From positions 1 to 6,685 of the forward strand of contig JAFMSA010000240.1 in NCBI GenBank assembly GCA_017353855.1: a stretch of 6,685 bases of DNA, in the 5' to 3' direction. The notes under the pieces are model-generated. The model saw nothing but the letters and a program-made list of their open reading frames with translations. It was not told the DNA's origin and searched no databases. The stretch comes from Alphaproteobacteria bacterium (lineage in GTDB: Bacteria > Pseudomonadota > Alphaproteobacteria > ATCC43930 > CGMCC-115725). This document shows, one piece after another, positions 6,097 through 6,685 of this stretch (its first letter is position 1; each line of letters starts with the position of its first letter). Position numbers and translations under genes: made by a program.

Positions 6097-6685
6097 GCCG
6101 CTTTCCGCACCTTCGCGGGCCCGACGGCGCCGCTATTCCCGGTGTAGACGCGGCCGAAGGCGAGCCGGTCGCGCAGCCCGGCGAGATCGGCCTGTTCGCG
6201 CATCAACTGCACGTACCAGGGACCGTCGGCAACGGCTCCGCAGAGCACCGATCCCACCACTGTATCGTTGCGCAGGATGAGCTTCCTATAGACCCCGCCA
6301 CCCGGGTCGTAGACAAACACCTCCTCGTCGGCCGGATCTACTGCAGCCAGTTCGCCCGCGGGAAATACGTCGAGGCCAGTGATTTTCAGGCTCGTGAAGA
6401 GCGGTGGCGGCGTGAACGACGCCCGCTTGTCGCCCGCGAGACGCGCCGCGCAGACGCTGGCTTGCTCCCACAACGGTGCAACCAGCCCATAGAGCCGGCC
6501 ATTATGCTCCGCGCATTCGCCCACGGCATAGATCGCGGGGTCGTTCGTGCGCAGATCATCGCCGACGACGATCCCGCGCTCGATGTCGACCCCCGCGTCG
6601 CGGGCGAGGTCCACATTGGGGCGGATGCCTATTGCCAGTACGACGAGATCCGCCGGCAGCTCGCGCCCATCGGCGAGCCGCACGC
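6093..6685 (-). CDS. NirB-like FAD/NAD(P)H oxidoreductase, electron donor to nitrate reductase (5' end missing)
   Basis: The C-terminal 196-197 residues are visible and the gene continues past the right edge; the GTG near 6683 is an internal valine, not a start. The fragment matches the FAD/NAD(P)-binding half of NirB. It has ELPADLVVLAIGIRPN near the window edge, then the FAD-binding end IYAVGECAEHNGRLYGLVAP, then the C-terminal domain with LKITGLDVFPAGE and the block from YRKLIL through GPWYVQLMREQ. It stops soon after LRDRLAFG. It therefore lacks the BFD-like [2Fe-2S] and siroheme/sulfite-reductase domains that follow in full NirB and cannot itself be a nitrite reductase. Coupled by GTGA to nasC, it best fits the flavoprotein called Flp in the Bradyrhizobium nas operon, which passes NAD(P)H electrons to the reductase. 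A full length near 400 aa is expected from the family. Confidence 0.87.
   Translation of the reverse strand, partial: VRLADGRELPADLVVLAIGIRPNVDLARDAGVDIERGIVVGDDLRTNDPAIYAVGECAEHNGRLYGLVAPLWEQASVCAARLAGDKRASFTPPPLFTSLKITGLDVFPAGELAAVDPADEEVFVYDPGGGVYRKLILRNDTVVGSVLCGAVADGPWYVQLMREQADLAGLRDRLAFGRVYTGNSGAVGPAKVRKAA

Noticed and set aside
1..6685. Mobile element, CRISPR array, tRNA or phage/defence system
   Set aside because: No transposase or integrase motif, spaced direct repeats, tRNA-like cloverleaf or defence-gene signature was seen on either strand. All sizeable frames with motifs belong to metabolism, regulation or repair.

Overview
The window reads as chromosomal DNA of a GC-rich proteobacterium, most likely an alphaproteobacterium. 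The codons are strongly G/C-ended, genes are packed with 4-base GTGA overlaps, and a NirB-like flavoprotein lies directly upstream of a nitrate reductase catalytic subunit. That order resembles the narK-bjgb-flp-nasC assimilatory nitrate cluster described in Bradyrhizobium. The genus cannot be fixed from the sequence alone.

Left part (1-851, minus strand): the first 26 codons of an amidohydrolase-family gene run off the left edge. Upstream of it are a strong ribosome binding site, a perfect 24-bp palindrome and a good -35/-10 promoter, and then a TetR-family regulator gene in the same direction. The palindrome covers the predicted transcription start, so the simplest reading is that the TetR protein represses the amidohydrolase gene or operon.

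Middle (1025-2597, plus strand): a leader stem-loop precedes a zinc hydrolase of the succinylglutamate desuccinylase/aspartoacylase family. This gene is coupled by a GTGA overlap to a DNA-deoxyinosine (hypoxanthine) glycosylase of the uracil-DNA-glycosylase superfamily. The glycosylase gene holds a perfect 18-bp palindrome that includes two codons expected to be rare here. Its 3' end overlaps the convergent hemD by 21 bp.

Right part (2577-6685, minus strand): a tightly packed nitrate-assimilation operon. In transcription order it holds the C-terminal part of a NirB-like FAD/NAD(P)H oxidoreductase (cut by the right edge), the 890-aa assimilatory nitrate reductase NasC/NasA, and uroporphyrinogen-III synthase HemD. 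The flavoprotein probably passes NAD(P)H electrons through the C-terminal [2Fe-2S] domain of the reductase to its [4Fe-4S] cluster and Mo-bis-MGD centre. HemD would supply uroporphyrinogen III for siroheme, the cofactor of the nitrite reductase that acts next. That nitrite reductase is not in the window.

I found no tRNA, rRNA, CRISPR array, insertion sequence or sign of recent mobile DNA, and no convincing new system. The best leads are the operator palindrome, the intragenic palindrome and the pairing of the zinc hydrolase with a DNA glycosylase.
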